From NCBI GenBank assembly GCA_030685015.1, contig JAUXWS010000044.1, positions 1 through 51,380 of the forward strand: a stretch of DNA of 51,380 nucleotides, read 5' to 3'. The DNA comes from a bacterium. GTDB lineage: Bacteria; CAIWAD01. The position numbers were made by a program, and so were the translations under genes. Under the pieces are notes generated by a model, which searched no databases, was not told the DNA's origin, and was given only the letters and a program-made list of their open reading frames with translations. Positions within the stretch are counted from its first letter, which is position 1; every line of letters starts with the position of its first letter. This document shows positions 23,286 through 30,730 of the stretch, in pieces.

Positions 23286-23756
23286 ATGAGTCCACGATTC
23301 GCCCAGCTGCTCATCCACCTGCTGCACCGCTTCTTGGAGTTGGAGCCCGGCATGGAGCTGCGCCCCGATCTCCTGGCCGAGGAGCTGGGGGCCATGGGCT
23401 ACGGCCAGGAGGAGATCTCCCAGGCCCTGGGCTGGCTGCTGGACAGACAGGAGTATGCCGAGGAAAGCGAGTTCGACCGGGTGGTCCACACCGCCAGCCG
23501 GCGGGTGCTCCACGCGGCGGAGAACCATTACCTGACACCCGAGGCCCGTTCCTTTCTGGCGGAACTGCAGAATCACGACCTGCTGGATCCCGGCGAGACG
23601 GAGGCGCTCATCGAGCGTGCCATCTGGATGCAGCGCGCCAGCGTGCCCATTGACGACCTGAAGTCCTTTGTCAACACCTACATGCTGGGTCAGGGCCGCC
23701 TTGATCCCGGCCAGCAGAGCCGGGTGGTGCTGCCCTTCCATGCCAGCAGGCACTGA
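23286..23756 (+). CDS. smg: Smg/DUF494 family protein
   Basis: The 156-residue protein matches the Smg (DUF494) family. It has an N-terminal helix with LIHLLHRFLELEPGMELRPD, the EEISQALGWL region, and a C-terminal helix typical of the family (ETEALIERAIWMQRASVPID, LKSFVNTYML). The biochemical role of Smg is unknown. Its position just upstream of DNA topoisomerase I is a recurring gene order, which supports the call. GGAAAGG lies six bases upstream of the ATG. topA follows after 80 bases, so co-transcription is likely. Confidence 0.82.
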   Translation: MSPRFAQLLIHLLHRFLELEPGMELRPDLLAEELGAMGYGQEEISQALGWLLDRQEYAEESEFDRVVHTASRRVLHAAENHYLTPEARSFLAELQNHDLLDPGETEALIERAIWMQRASVPIDDLKSFVNTYMLGQGRLDPGQQSRVVLPFHASRH

Positions 23757-23836
23757 TCGCCCGCCGGGCGGCCTCAACCCGAGTCCATCCGATCCCCTGC
23801 CCGGGGCCCGGACCTAGCCAGAGAATCCCAATCGAG

Positions 23837-26206
23837 ATGTCCCACACCCTCGTCATTGTCGAATCCCCCACCAAAAGCAAGACGATCGGACGCTATCTGG
23901 AAGGATGGCAGCCGCACCGCTTCCGGGTGGCCAGCAGCGTGGGCCACGTCGTCGACCTGCCCGAGCGGGAGTTGGGCGTGGACGTGGAGCAGGGCTTCGA
24001 GCCCCGCTATGTCAACGCCCCGCGCAAGGCCAAAGTGATCGCCGAGCTGCGCAAGCTGGCCAAGGAGGCGGACGAGGTGTTGCTGGCCACGGACCAGGAC
24101 CGCGAGGGGGAGGCCATCGCCTGGCACATCGCCAACCTGTTGCGCTCCTCGCTGAAGAAGTCCGTGCCCGTCCACCGCATCCGCTTCAATGAGATCACCA
24201 GACAGGCCATCGTCGCCGCCGTGCAGCAGCCGGAGGCGGTGGACCAGAACCGCGTGGACGCCCAGCAGGCCCGCCGCGTGATGGACCGCCTGGTCGGCTA
24301 CCAGGTCAGCCCCATCCTTTGGAAAACGGTGAGCCGCGGCCTCTCCGCCGGCCGGGTGCAGAGCGTGGCCGTGCGTCTCATCTGCGAGCGGGAGGAGGAG
24401 ATCCAGGCCTTCGTGCCGGAAGAGTACTGGTCCTTCACCGGACACTTCCGCAGCGCCGCGGGCGAGGACTTCGAGGCCGAGCTGCAGCGCATCTTCAGCG
24501 ACGCCGGCGCCGCCCGCCATGAGGCGGCCCAGGCCAAGGGGGGCGAGAAGCCGGAGGTGCGCAGCGGGACCGAGGCCCAGGCCCTCAAGGAGGAGATGGA
24601 GGCCGCCGCCTGGCGCGTGCACGCCATCAACGAGAAGCAGGTGGCGCGCAAGGCCCCCGCCCCCTTCACCACCAGCACTCTGCAGCAGGACGCCGCCCGC
24701 CGCCTGGGCTTCAGTCCGAAGAAAACCATGATGGTGGCCCAGCAGCTCTACGAGGGCCTGGAACTGGAGAACGGCGAGCGGGCCGGCCTCATCACCTACA
24801 TGAGGACGGACTCCGTGCGTCTGGCCGACAGCGCCGTGGAGGAGGCCCGCGCCTTCCTGGCCAAGCGCTACGGGCCGGCCGTCGTGCCGGACAAGCCCGT
24901 GCACTTCAAAGGCAAGGGAAAAGCCCAGGACGCCCACGAGGCGGTCCGGCCCACCAGCCTGGCCTGGTCGCCGGACCAGTTGGCGCACAGCCTCAACCGC
25001 GACCAGCTCCGCCTCTACACCCTCATCTGGAACCGCTTCCTCGCCTGCCAGATGGTGCCCGCCCTCTTCAACCAGCGCTCCATCGACCTGCTGGGCGGCC
25101 GCTTCCTCTTCCGCGCCACGGGCAGCGTGCTGGTGCGCAAGGGCTATCTGGAAGTCTACGAGGACATGCCCGAGGAGAAGGCGGAGGGCGGCGAGGCCGG
25201 CCGGCCGCGCGCCGTCCGCGCCCGCAGCGGGGCGCCCGCCGTCCGCGAGAAAAGCGTGCCCATCCGCATCGCCGAGGGGGAGGAGGCTGCCCTGGCCGCC
25301 CTGGACAGCGAGCAGCACTTCACCAAGCCGCCGGCGCGCTATTCCCAGGAGAGTCTGATCAAATCGCTGGAGGAGCTGGGCATCGGCCGGCCCTCGACCT
25401 ACGCCTCCATCGTCGACATGGTCCTCAAACGCAAGTATGTGGAGCTGAAGGAGCGCCGCTTCTGGCCCACCCCGCTGGGGATCACGGTCAACCGCATCCT
25501 CGTCACCCACTTCGCCGCCATCTTCAACGTGGATTTCACCGCCCAGATGGAGCTGGAGCTGGATTCGGTGGAGTCGGGACGGAACTGGCGCGAGGTGGTC
25601 CAGGATTTCTACGGCCCCTTCGCCGCCGCCCTGGGCGCCGCCGATTCGGCCCGCGCCGAGATCCGGGCCAGCACGCGCGAGGAGGTGGGGGAGGCCTGTC
25701 CGGACTGCGGCCAGCCGCTGGTCTACAAGCATGGCCGCAACGGCCGCTTCATCTCCTGCACCAACTACCCGGCCTGCAAGTATTCGCGCAATCCGGGCGA
25801 GAGCGGACAGGCCGCCCAGGTCACGGACGAGGTCTGCGCCAGCTGCGGCGCGCCCATGGCGGTCAAGCATTCGCGCTATGGACCCTTCCTGGGCTGCAGC
25901 CGCTACCCGGAGTGCAAGCAGACGATGCCCTTCGACCTGGGGGCGGCCTGCCCGCGCCAAGGCTGCGACGGCAAACTGACCGAGCGCCGCAGCAAGAAGG
26001 GGCGGACCTTCTACGGCTGCACGCGCTTCCCGGCGTGCGACTTCGCCAGCTGGGACCGGCCGGAGCTGGTGGCCTGCCCCAGCTGCGACTGGCCCTGGAT
26101 GGGGCGCAAGACCGGCCGCGACCGCGACCATGAGTTGACCTGTCCGCGCTGCGGCATGAAGCAGGACGCCGATCTGCTCCAGCAGCACGCCGCCGGCGAT
26201 TCCTGA
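23837..26206 (+). CDS. topA: DNA topoisomerase I
   Basis: This type IA topoisomerase relaxes negative supercoils. The 789-residue protein opens with the Toprim motif (TLVIVESPTKSKTIGRYLEG), has the acidic triad in LLATDQDREGEAIAWHI, and carries the active-site Tyr at about residue 321 in GLITYMRTDSVRL (E. coli Tyr319). The C-terminal third holds three or four zinc ribbons: CPDCGQPL...CTNYPACKYS, CASCGAPM...CSRYPECKQ, CPRQGCDG...CTRFPACDF, and a final CPSCDW...CPRCG pair. Length and order are as expected for bacterial TopA. Confidence 0.97.
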   Translation: MSHTLVIVESPTKSKTIGRYLEGWQPHRFRVASSVGHVVDLPERELGVDVEQGFEPRYVNAPRKAKVIAELRKLAKEADEVLLATDQDREGEAIAWHIANLLRSSLKKSVPVHRIRFNEITRQAIVAAVQQPEAVDQNRVDAQQARRVMDRLVGYQVSPILWKTVSRGLSAGRVQSVAVRLICEREEEIQAFVPEEYWSFTGHFRSAAGEDFEAELQRIFSDAGAARHEAAQAKGGEKPEVRSGTEAQALKEEMEAAAWRVHAINEKQVARKAPAPFTTSTLQQDAARRLGFSPKKTMMVAQQLYEGLELENGERAGLITYMRTDSVRLADSAVEEARAFLAKRYGPAVVPDKPVHFKGKGKAQDAHEAVRPTSLAWSPDQLAHSLNRDQLRLYTLIWNRFLACQMVPALFNQRSIDLLGGRFLFRATGSVLVRKGYLEVYEDMPEEKAEGGEAGRPRAVRARSGAPAVREKSVPIRIAEGEEAALAALDSEQHFTKPPARYSQESLIKSLEELGIGRPSTYASIVDMVLKRKYVELKERRFWPTPLGITVNRILVTHFAAIFNVDFTAQMELELDSVESGRNWREVVQDFYGPFAAALGAADSARAEIRASTREEVGEACPDCGQPLVYKHGRNGRFISCTNYPACKYSRNPGESGQAAQVTDEVCASCGAPMAVKHSRYGPFLGCSRYPECKQTMPFDLGAACPRQGCDGKLTERRSKKGRTFYGCTRFPACDFASWDRPELVACPSCDWPWMGRKTGRDRDHELTCPRCGMKQDADLLQQHAAGDS

Positions 26207-26279
26207 CCACGAGGCGGGCGCGGGTCAAGCCGGGGACCCCGCCTGCCGATCTTGACAGCAGTGGTGTGAAAGGCGACGC

Positions 26280-27236
26280 GTGGACCATCCGCCCCTCAGC
26301 CCTTCTGCGTGGACCCTGCTGGATGCCTTCCTGGACCACCTGACCCAGGAGCGCCGCCTCTCCCCCGCCACGCGCCTGGCCTACGACCGCGACCTGCGCG
26401 GCTATCTCCAGGGCCTGAGCCCCGAGGCGGACCCCTTCGCCCCCGACGAGTTGCGCGACCATCTCAGCCGGCGCCTGCGGGAGGGTCTCTCGCGCCGCAG
26501 CGTGGCGCGCTGCCAAGCCGCGATGCGCTCCTGGTGCCGCTGGCTGCAGTCCCGTGGCCGGCTGGAGCGCAATCCGGCCGCCCTCCTGCCCGCCCTGCGC
26601 CAGGAGAAGCGCCTGCCCGAGGTGCTGAGCGAGCGCGAGGTGCGCGAGGCGATCGAGGCGGTGCCCACGGCCGACTTCGCCGACTGTCGCGACCGCCTCA
26701 TCCTGGAACTGCTCTACGGCACCGGCATGCGACTGGCCGAGCTGACCCGGCTCGACCTGCGCGACCTGGGCGGCGAGCTGGTGCTGCTCTTCGGCAAGGG
26801 CGCCAAGGAGCGCCTCGTGCCCCTGGGGCGGGAAGCCCGCCGCGTGCTGGAGGCCTGGCGGCCGCATCGACGCGCCCTGTTGGCCCAGGCCGGGCGCCCC
26901 GAGGAGCCGGCCCTCCTCCTCAACCGGCGGGGCGGGCGGCTGGGGCCGCGCTCGGTGGAGCGCCTGGTGCAGGCCCGCCTGGCCCGGGTGAGCCGCCTGC
27001 GCCGCCTCTCGCCGCACCTGCTGCGGCACAGTTTCGCCACACACCTCCTGGACAGCGGCGCCGAGCTGCGCGTGGTGCAGGAGCTGCTCGGCCACGCCTC
27101 CCTGTCCACCACCCAGATCTATACCCATGTCAGCGTGAAACACATGCAGGACATCTACCGGCAGGCCCATCCGCGGTCGGGAGGACTGCGCCGCGGGGGA
27201 ACGCCGGACGGTCCCAAGCCCGAGGAGGAAGCATGA
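26280..27236 (+). CDS. xerC: tyrosine recombinase XerC/XerD
   Basis: The 318-residue protein has an N-terminal SAM-like core-binding domain (FLDHLTQERRLSPATRLAYDRD) and a C-terminal catalytic domain. All catalytic residues are visible: Arg at about 151 in GTGMRLAEL, Lys in FGKGAKER, HxxR in SPHLLRHSFATHLL, His in LGHASLSTTQIYTH, and Tyr at about 281. It is of the size and type that resolves chromosome dimers at dif. XerC and XerD cannot be told apart here, but position after topA is common for xerC. The start is a GTG. The gene overlaps hpf by ATGA. Confidence 0.92.
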   Translation: MDHPPLSPSAWTLLDAFLDHLTQERRLSPATRLAYDRDLRGYLQGLSPEADPFAPDELRDHLSRRLREGLSRRSVARCQAAMRSWCRWLQSRGRLERNPAALLPALRQEKRLPEVLSEREVREAIEAVPTADFADCRDRLILELLYGTGMRLAELTRLDLRDLGGELVLLFGKGAKERLVPLGREARRVLEAWRPHRRALLAQAGRPEEPALLLNRRGGRLGPRSVERLVQARLARVSRLRRLSPHLLRHSFATHLLDSGAELRVVQELLGHASLSTTQIYTHVSVKHMQDIYRQAHPRSGGLRRGGTPDGPKPEEEA

Positions 27237-27526
27237 AGACGACAGTGACCTCGCGCCATTTCAGGGCCAGCGACAAGCTCAAGGCTTATGCCGAGACGGA
27301 GGTGTCGAGGCTGGACAAGTACTTCGACAGCATCCTGGAATGCGACGTGGTGCTGGAGTACGACGCCCGCCAGAACAAGACGGCGGAGGTCGCCATCCGC
27401 GTGCCGGGCGAGCAGCTGCAGGCGGCGGAGACAAGCGAGGACTTCCAGAAATCCCTCGACCTGGCTGTGTTGAAGCTCGAGAAGCAGGTGGTGCGCTACA
27501 AGGAGCGGCTCAAGAAGAAGCACTGA
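27233..27526 (+). CDS. hpf: ribosome hibernation-promoting factor, short form
   Basis: The 97-residue product is a short HPF/RaiA (YfiA) protein. It begins KTTVTSRHFRASDKLKAYAE, has the basic KLEKQVVRYKERLKKKH tail, and lacks the long-form C-terminal dimerisation domain. It binds the 30S decoding region and helps inactivate ribosomes in starvation. The ATG overlaps the stop of xerC, and GGAGGAA lies just upstream. An hpf gene beside hprK and PTS genes is a common arrangement in many bacteria, usually downstream of rpoN, which is not here. Confidence 0.93.
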   Translation: MKTTVTSRHFRASDKLKAYAETEVSRLDKYFDSILECDVVLEYDARQNKTAEVAIRVPGEQLQAAETSEDFQKSLDLAVLKLEKQVVRYKERLKKKH

Positions 27527-27660
27527 GCGGCGGACAGGGCCGCGGATGGCGGCAAGACCGGAGCCGGCGGGGCTCCTGGTGGCGTGCGGGTGAGGCCGGC
27601 CCGGCCGTCCAATTCGGCGCGGGTCCATCCGTGTTCAAGGACTGAAAGGGACGCTGTCGA

Positions 27661-28647
27661 ATGCCTGAAGACATCACCCCCAAGCGCCTGAGCGTGCGCC
27701 AGCTCTTCGAGGAGGAGCAGGGCGAGCTGCGGCTCACCTTGCTCACCGATCCGCTCCATCTGGGGCGGGAGATCCTCCAGAAGAACCTGCACCGCCCCGG
27801 CCTTGCCCTGGCGGGCTATTTGGAGCTCTTCACCCACGACCGCATCCAGGTGTTGGGCAACACCGAGATTTCTTATTTGCGCTCATTGACCCGGGAACAG
27901 TGCCGCGAGGCCTTCGCCCGTGTCTTCCGCTTCGATATCCCCTGTCTGGTCATCACCAACAGCAACTCGCCGGTCAACGACACGGTGGAGTTGGCCGAGG
28001 GGGCGGGCGTGCCCGTCTTTCAGTCGGAACTGAGCACGACGGAGCTCTACCACCTGCTCTCCGACTACCTGGACGACTTCTTCGCCCCCCAGGAGACGCA
28101 GCACGCCACGCTGGTGGACGTCTACGGCACGGGCCTGCTGCTGACAGGCAAGAGTGGCATCGGCAAGAGCGAGGTGGCGCTGGACCTGGTGGAGCGCGGG
28201 CACCGCCTGGTGGCCGACGACGCCGTGCTGGTGACGCGCAAGGCGGACCGCATCCTGATGGGATCGGGCAACGACCTGCTCCAGCACATGATGGAGATCC
28301 GCGGCCTGGGCATCATCGACGTGCGGCAGATCTACGGCATCAGCGCCGTGCGCATGCAGAAGCGGGTGGAGATGATTGTCGAGCTCTGCCTGTGGGAGGA
28401 GCGGGGCGATCTGGACCGCACCGGCCTCGAGAAGGAGACGGCCACCATCCTCGGCATCGAGCTGCCCCTCATCCGCCTGCCCATCTTCCCGGGCAAGAAC
28501 ATCACGGTCATCTGCGAGACCCTCGCCCTCAACCACCACCTCAAGGTCTATGGCTACGACAGCTCCCTGGAACTGAACCGCCGCCTGCTGAAGACGATGG
28601 AGGACCGCCGCCGGCTGCGCGCCTATCTGCGGCGGGATCCCGAATGA
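27661..28647 (+). CDS. hprK: HPr kinase/phosphorylase
   Basis: HprK phosphorylates and dephosphorylates Ser46 of HPr, linking sugar status to regulation. The N-terminal HprK domain is present. The C-terminal kinase domain has the His near residue 148 (QHATLVDVYG), Walker A GKSGIGKS at about 163-170, the family signature MEIRGLGIIDV, and IFPGKNITVI. The 328-residue length is typical. AAGGGA lies upstream of the ATG. It overlaps the EIIA gene by ATGA. HPr itself is not encoded in this window. Confidence 0.95.
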   Translation: MPEDITPKRLSVRQLFEEEQGELRLTLLTDPLHLGREILQKNLHRPGLALAGYLELFTHDRIQVLGNTEISYLRSLTREQCREAFARVFRFDIPCLVITNSNSPVNDTVELAEGAGVPVFQSELSTTELYHLLSDYLDDFFAPQETQHATLVDVYGTGLLLTGKSGIGKSEVALDLVERGHRLVADDAVLVTRKADRILMGSGNDLLQHMMEIRGLGIIDVRQIYGISAVRMQKRVEMIVELCLWEERGDLDRTGLEKETATILGIELPLIRLPIFPGKNITVICETLALNHHLKVYGYDSSLELNRRLLKTMEDRRRLRAYLRRDPE

Positions 28648-29051
28648 GCCTGCTGCGCGTCCTGGTCGTGACGCACGGCGAGCTGGGCCGGGCCTTGGTG
28701 GAGGCGGCCCTCCTCGTCGCGGGGCCGCGGGAGGGCGTGGCCGCCTTGAGCAACACGGGGCTGTCGCGCGAGGGGCTGGTCGAGGCGGTGCTGGCCCACA
28801 TGGCGGCCTTGCCCGCCGAGGACAGTCTGCTGCTGCTGGTGGACGCGCCGGGGGCCTCGCCCCACATCGCCTGCCGGCTGGCCCTGGCCCGCCAGCGCGA
28901 GGAGCGGCGCCCCCGCCTGCTGGGGCCGGTGACCGGCGTCAACCTGCCCCTCCTGCTCACCTTGCTCAATCGGCGGGAGACGACGGCGCCGGCGGACTTG
29001 CTGCCCCTCCTGCTCGACCGGGGGCGGGCGGGGATCCAGTTGTCGGAGTGA
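28644..29051 (+). CDS. PTS mannose-family EIIA component
   Basis: The 135-residue protein is a Man-family EIIA domain. The phosphorylatable His11 lies in LRVLVVTHGELGRALVEAA, followed by the fold-typical LLLVDAPGASPHIACRLAL and a VTGVNLPLLLTLLNRR helix. It would take phosphate from HPr and pass it to EIIB. The start overlaps hprK by four bases. In many bacteria with incomplete phosphotransferase chains this protein acts in regulation rather than transport. Confidence 0.9.
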   Translation: MSLLRVLVVTHGELGRALVEAALLVAGPREGVAALSNTGLSREGLVEAVLAHMAALPAEDSLLLLVDAPGASPHIACRLALARQREERRPRLLGPVTGVNLPLLLTLLNRRETTAPADLLPLLLDRGRAGIQLSE

Positions 29052-29182
29052 GCGCCGCCGGCGCTGGGTCCATGGCTGAGGGAGGATGGCCGGCACGAAT
29101 GAACGCACATGAGCCCGAATCAGCGTCCCCGCTTCAGGCCGCGGCCACGGGCCGGGACACTGCGTTGACCCAGGAGGCGCCC

Positions 29183-29716
29183 ATGGAGAGCCCGGACCGC
29201 CCAGCCGCCCGCCGCCCGGGTCTGCGGCCGGAGATGCTCGTCGCGGTGTTGGCCGTGGTGATCAGCCTCTCAACCCTGGCGGTCTACGTCTACCAGTCCA
29301 GCCTGATGAAGCAGCAGCAGCAGATGTCGGTCTGGCCCTACCTCGTCTTCGGCCCCTCCTGGGGCGAGGACTACCTGCGCGTCACCTTGGTGAACAAGGG
29401 CATCGGCCCTGCCATCATCCAGCACATCGCCTGCAGCGTGGACCAGCAGCCGCTGGCCGACCTGCATGGGATCATGGGCCTGCTCCCGGACTCCCTGCGG
29501 GTGCCCTACCGCTACTCGTCGCTGTGGCCCGGCCAAGTGGTGATGGTCGGTGAATCCATGGATCTCCTCACGGTGGAGGATCCGGTCGCCGTGCGCCATC
29601 TTTTATCCCGCTTCCAGAGCGAGGGCATCCGTTTCGAGATCTGCTACGCCTCGGTCTATGGCGAGACCTGGACCAGTTTTGGCACGGGAGTCCGGGCCGG
29701 AGCCTGCGGAGATTGA
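29183..29716 (+). CDS. membrane-anchored protein of unknown function, between EIIA and EIIB genes
   Basis: I place the start at MESPDRPAARRP because AGGAGG lies five bases upstream; the frame is open back to 29048. One transmembrane helix (MLVAVLAVVISLSTLAVYVY) near the N-terminus is followed by a polyglutamine-methionine linker (KQQQQM). A soluble domain of about 130 residues follows (WPYLVFGPSWGEDYLRVTLV, NKGIGPAIIQHIACSVD), probably outside the inner membrane. Similar proteins with an SVWPYL segment and NKGIGPA motif are known as uncharacterised, widely scattered families. It interrupts the PTS gene order without obvious functional link. Confidence 0.72.
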   Translation: MESPDRPAARRPGLRPEMLVAVLAVVISLSTLAVYVYQSSLMKQQQQMSVWPYLVFGPSWGEDYLRVTLVNKGIGPAIIQHIACSVDQQPLADLHGIMGLLPDSLRVPYRYSSLWPGQVVMVGESMDLLTVEDPVAVRHLLSRFQSEGIRFEICYASVYGETWTSFGTGVRAGACGD

Positions 29717-29777
29717 GCGGGGACGCCCGCGCCGGATGCTGACCGCCACGCGGCCAAGGTGGCAAGGGAAGGATGGC

Positions 29778-30260
29778 ATGAGCGCGACACCGCATTGGAT
29801 CCTGCGCATCGACGACCGTCTGGTCCACGGGCAGGTCTGCGTAGGCTGGTGCGACGCGCTGGGCATTCCCCGCCTGGTGCTGGCCGACGACGCCATCGCC
29901 GCCAGCGACTTCGAGCGCGAACTCTATGCCTGCTGCCCCGCCGCCGGCCAAGTGCTGGAGTTTCTGGGTCTGGCCGAGCTGGCCGCCGCCCTGCGCCAGC
30001 CACCGCCCGCCACCACCCTGGTCGTGCTGCCCGGCACGGCCGAGGCCCTCCGCCTGGCGGAGCTGGGCGCCCCCCTGGCCGAGATCACCGTGGGCGGCCT
30101 GCACGACCAGCCCGGCGCCCGCCAGCTGGCCGACTATCTCTTCCTCACCCCCGCCCAGGAATCCGACCTGCGCGCCCTGCTGGCCCGTGGCATCCGCCTG
30201 GTGGGCCAGCCGCTTCCCTCCAGCCCCCGCCTGGATGTGGGGCGCCTGCTGGCCGGGTAG
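29778..30260 (+). CDS. PTS mannose-family EIIB component
   Basis: The 160-residue protein carries the EIIB(Man) signature RIDDRLVHGQV with the phosphorylated His17, then LVLADDAIAAS and a GGLHDQPGA loop near the product-binding side. AAGGA lies upstream of the ATG. EIIC, EIID, HPr and enzyme I would normally follow but are absent; instead an 11-bp tandem repeat begins 27 bases after the stop. Either the remaining PTS genes are elsewhere or the operon was interrupted here. Confidence 0.9.
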   Translation: MSATPHWILRIDDRLVHGQVCVGWCDALGIPRLVLADDAIAASDFERELYACCPAAGQVLEFLGLAELAAALRQPPPATTLVVLPGTAEALRLAELGAPLAEITVGGLHDQPGARQLADYLFLTPAQESDLRALLARGIRLVGQPLPSSPRLDVGRLLAG

Positions 30261-30287
30261 GGAGAACGCGCACCCGGGGGAAGACCA

Positions 30288-30394
30288 GGGCAGCACCAGG
30301 GCAACACCAGGGCAACACCAGGGCAGCACCTGGGCAACACCAGGGCAGCACCAGGGCAACACCAGGGCAGCACCAGGGCAACACCAGGGCGGTC
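30288..30394. repeat. 11-bp minisatellite, nine full copies
   Basis: The unit GGGCARCACCA repeats nine times in tandem from 30288 to 30386, with a partial tenth. The only variation is R (A or G) at one position plus one A-to-T change. The unit length is not a multiple of three, and no gene covers it. It separates EIIB from a decayed gene and is likely to vary in copy number. Confidence 0.92.
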
Positions 30395-30519
30395 TTAATG
30401 CCAGTCAGCCAATCGCCTGGCCGACTGTCCATCCGGCGTTGCGCCCATGCCAGTTTTCTGTTGCGCAACGGCAGACAAAGTGCCAAGCTATGGCGGCCCC
30501 CCAGCAGCCTGGAGTCGCC

Positions 30520-30720
30520 ATGCGCCTGTCCATCCCACTCCGCGCGGCTGGAGTGGACTGCTTGGTCCGCCATGTATCCCGCCCACAATCACCACAGAGT
30601 GTTCCCGGCGGAGGCCCACACGTCCAGCAGCGAGGAACAGGCTGGGCGGTGGGCCTGCACCTCTTGGTGCTGAGGCATGCGTCCGGGGTGGAAACGAGAA
30701 AGCTGCTGCTCTTGAAATGA
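30520..30720 (+). pseudogene. decayed 3' end of a sorting-domain protein gene
   Basis: The last 26 residues, GWAVGLHLLVLRHASGVETR plus KLLLLK, closely match the C-terminus of the intact protein that ends at 32680 (GWAAGLHLLVVKHRGGTETR). Upstream, fragments of the same domain are recognisable but out of frame or scrambled (VPGGGPHVQQ for LPAGSHAFT). There is no signal peptide or mature domain. The intact paralogue starts 11 bases after its stop. Confidence 0.7.
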
Positions 30721-30730
30721 GGAGGACACC

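Noticed and set aside
23774-26188. 804-codon open frame on the minus strand
   Set aside because: It is the antisense shadow of topA, whose motifs and zinc ribbons are unmistakable.
26207-26260. GC-rich inverted repeat after topA considered as a terminator
   Set aside because: The stem is imperfect and has no T-run on the plus strand; xerC follows closely, so read-through is more likely.
30288-30394. Tandem repeat considered as a CRISPR array
   Set aside because: Units are 11 bp, directly adjacent and without spacers; this is a minisatellite.
30134-30588. Repeat-rich open frames with LPWCCPG units on the minus strand
   Set aside because: They only translate the 11-bp minisatellite. There is no ribosome site, and the unit length shifts frame through the array.
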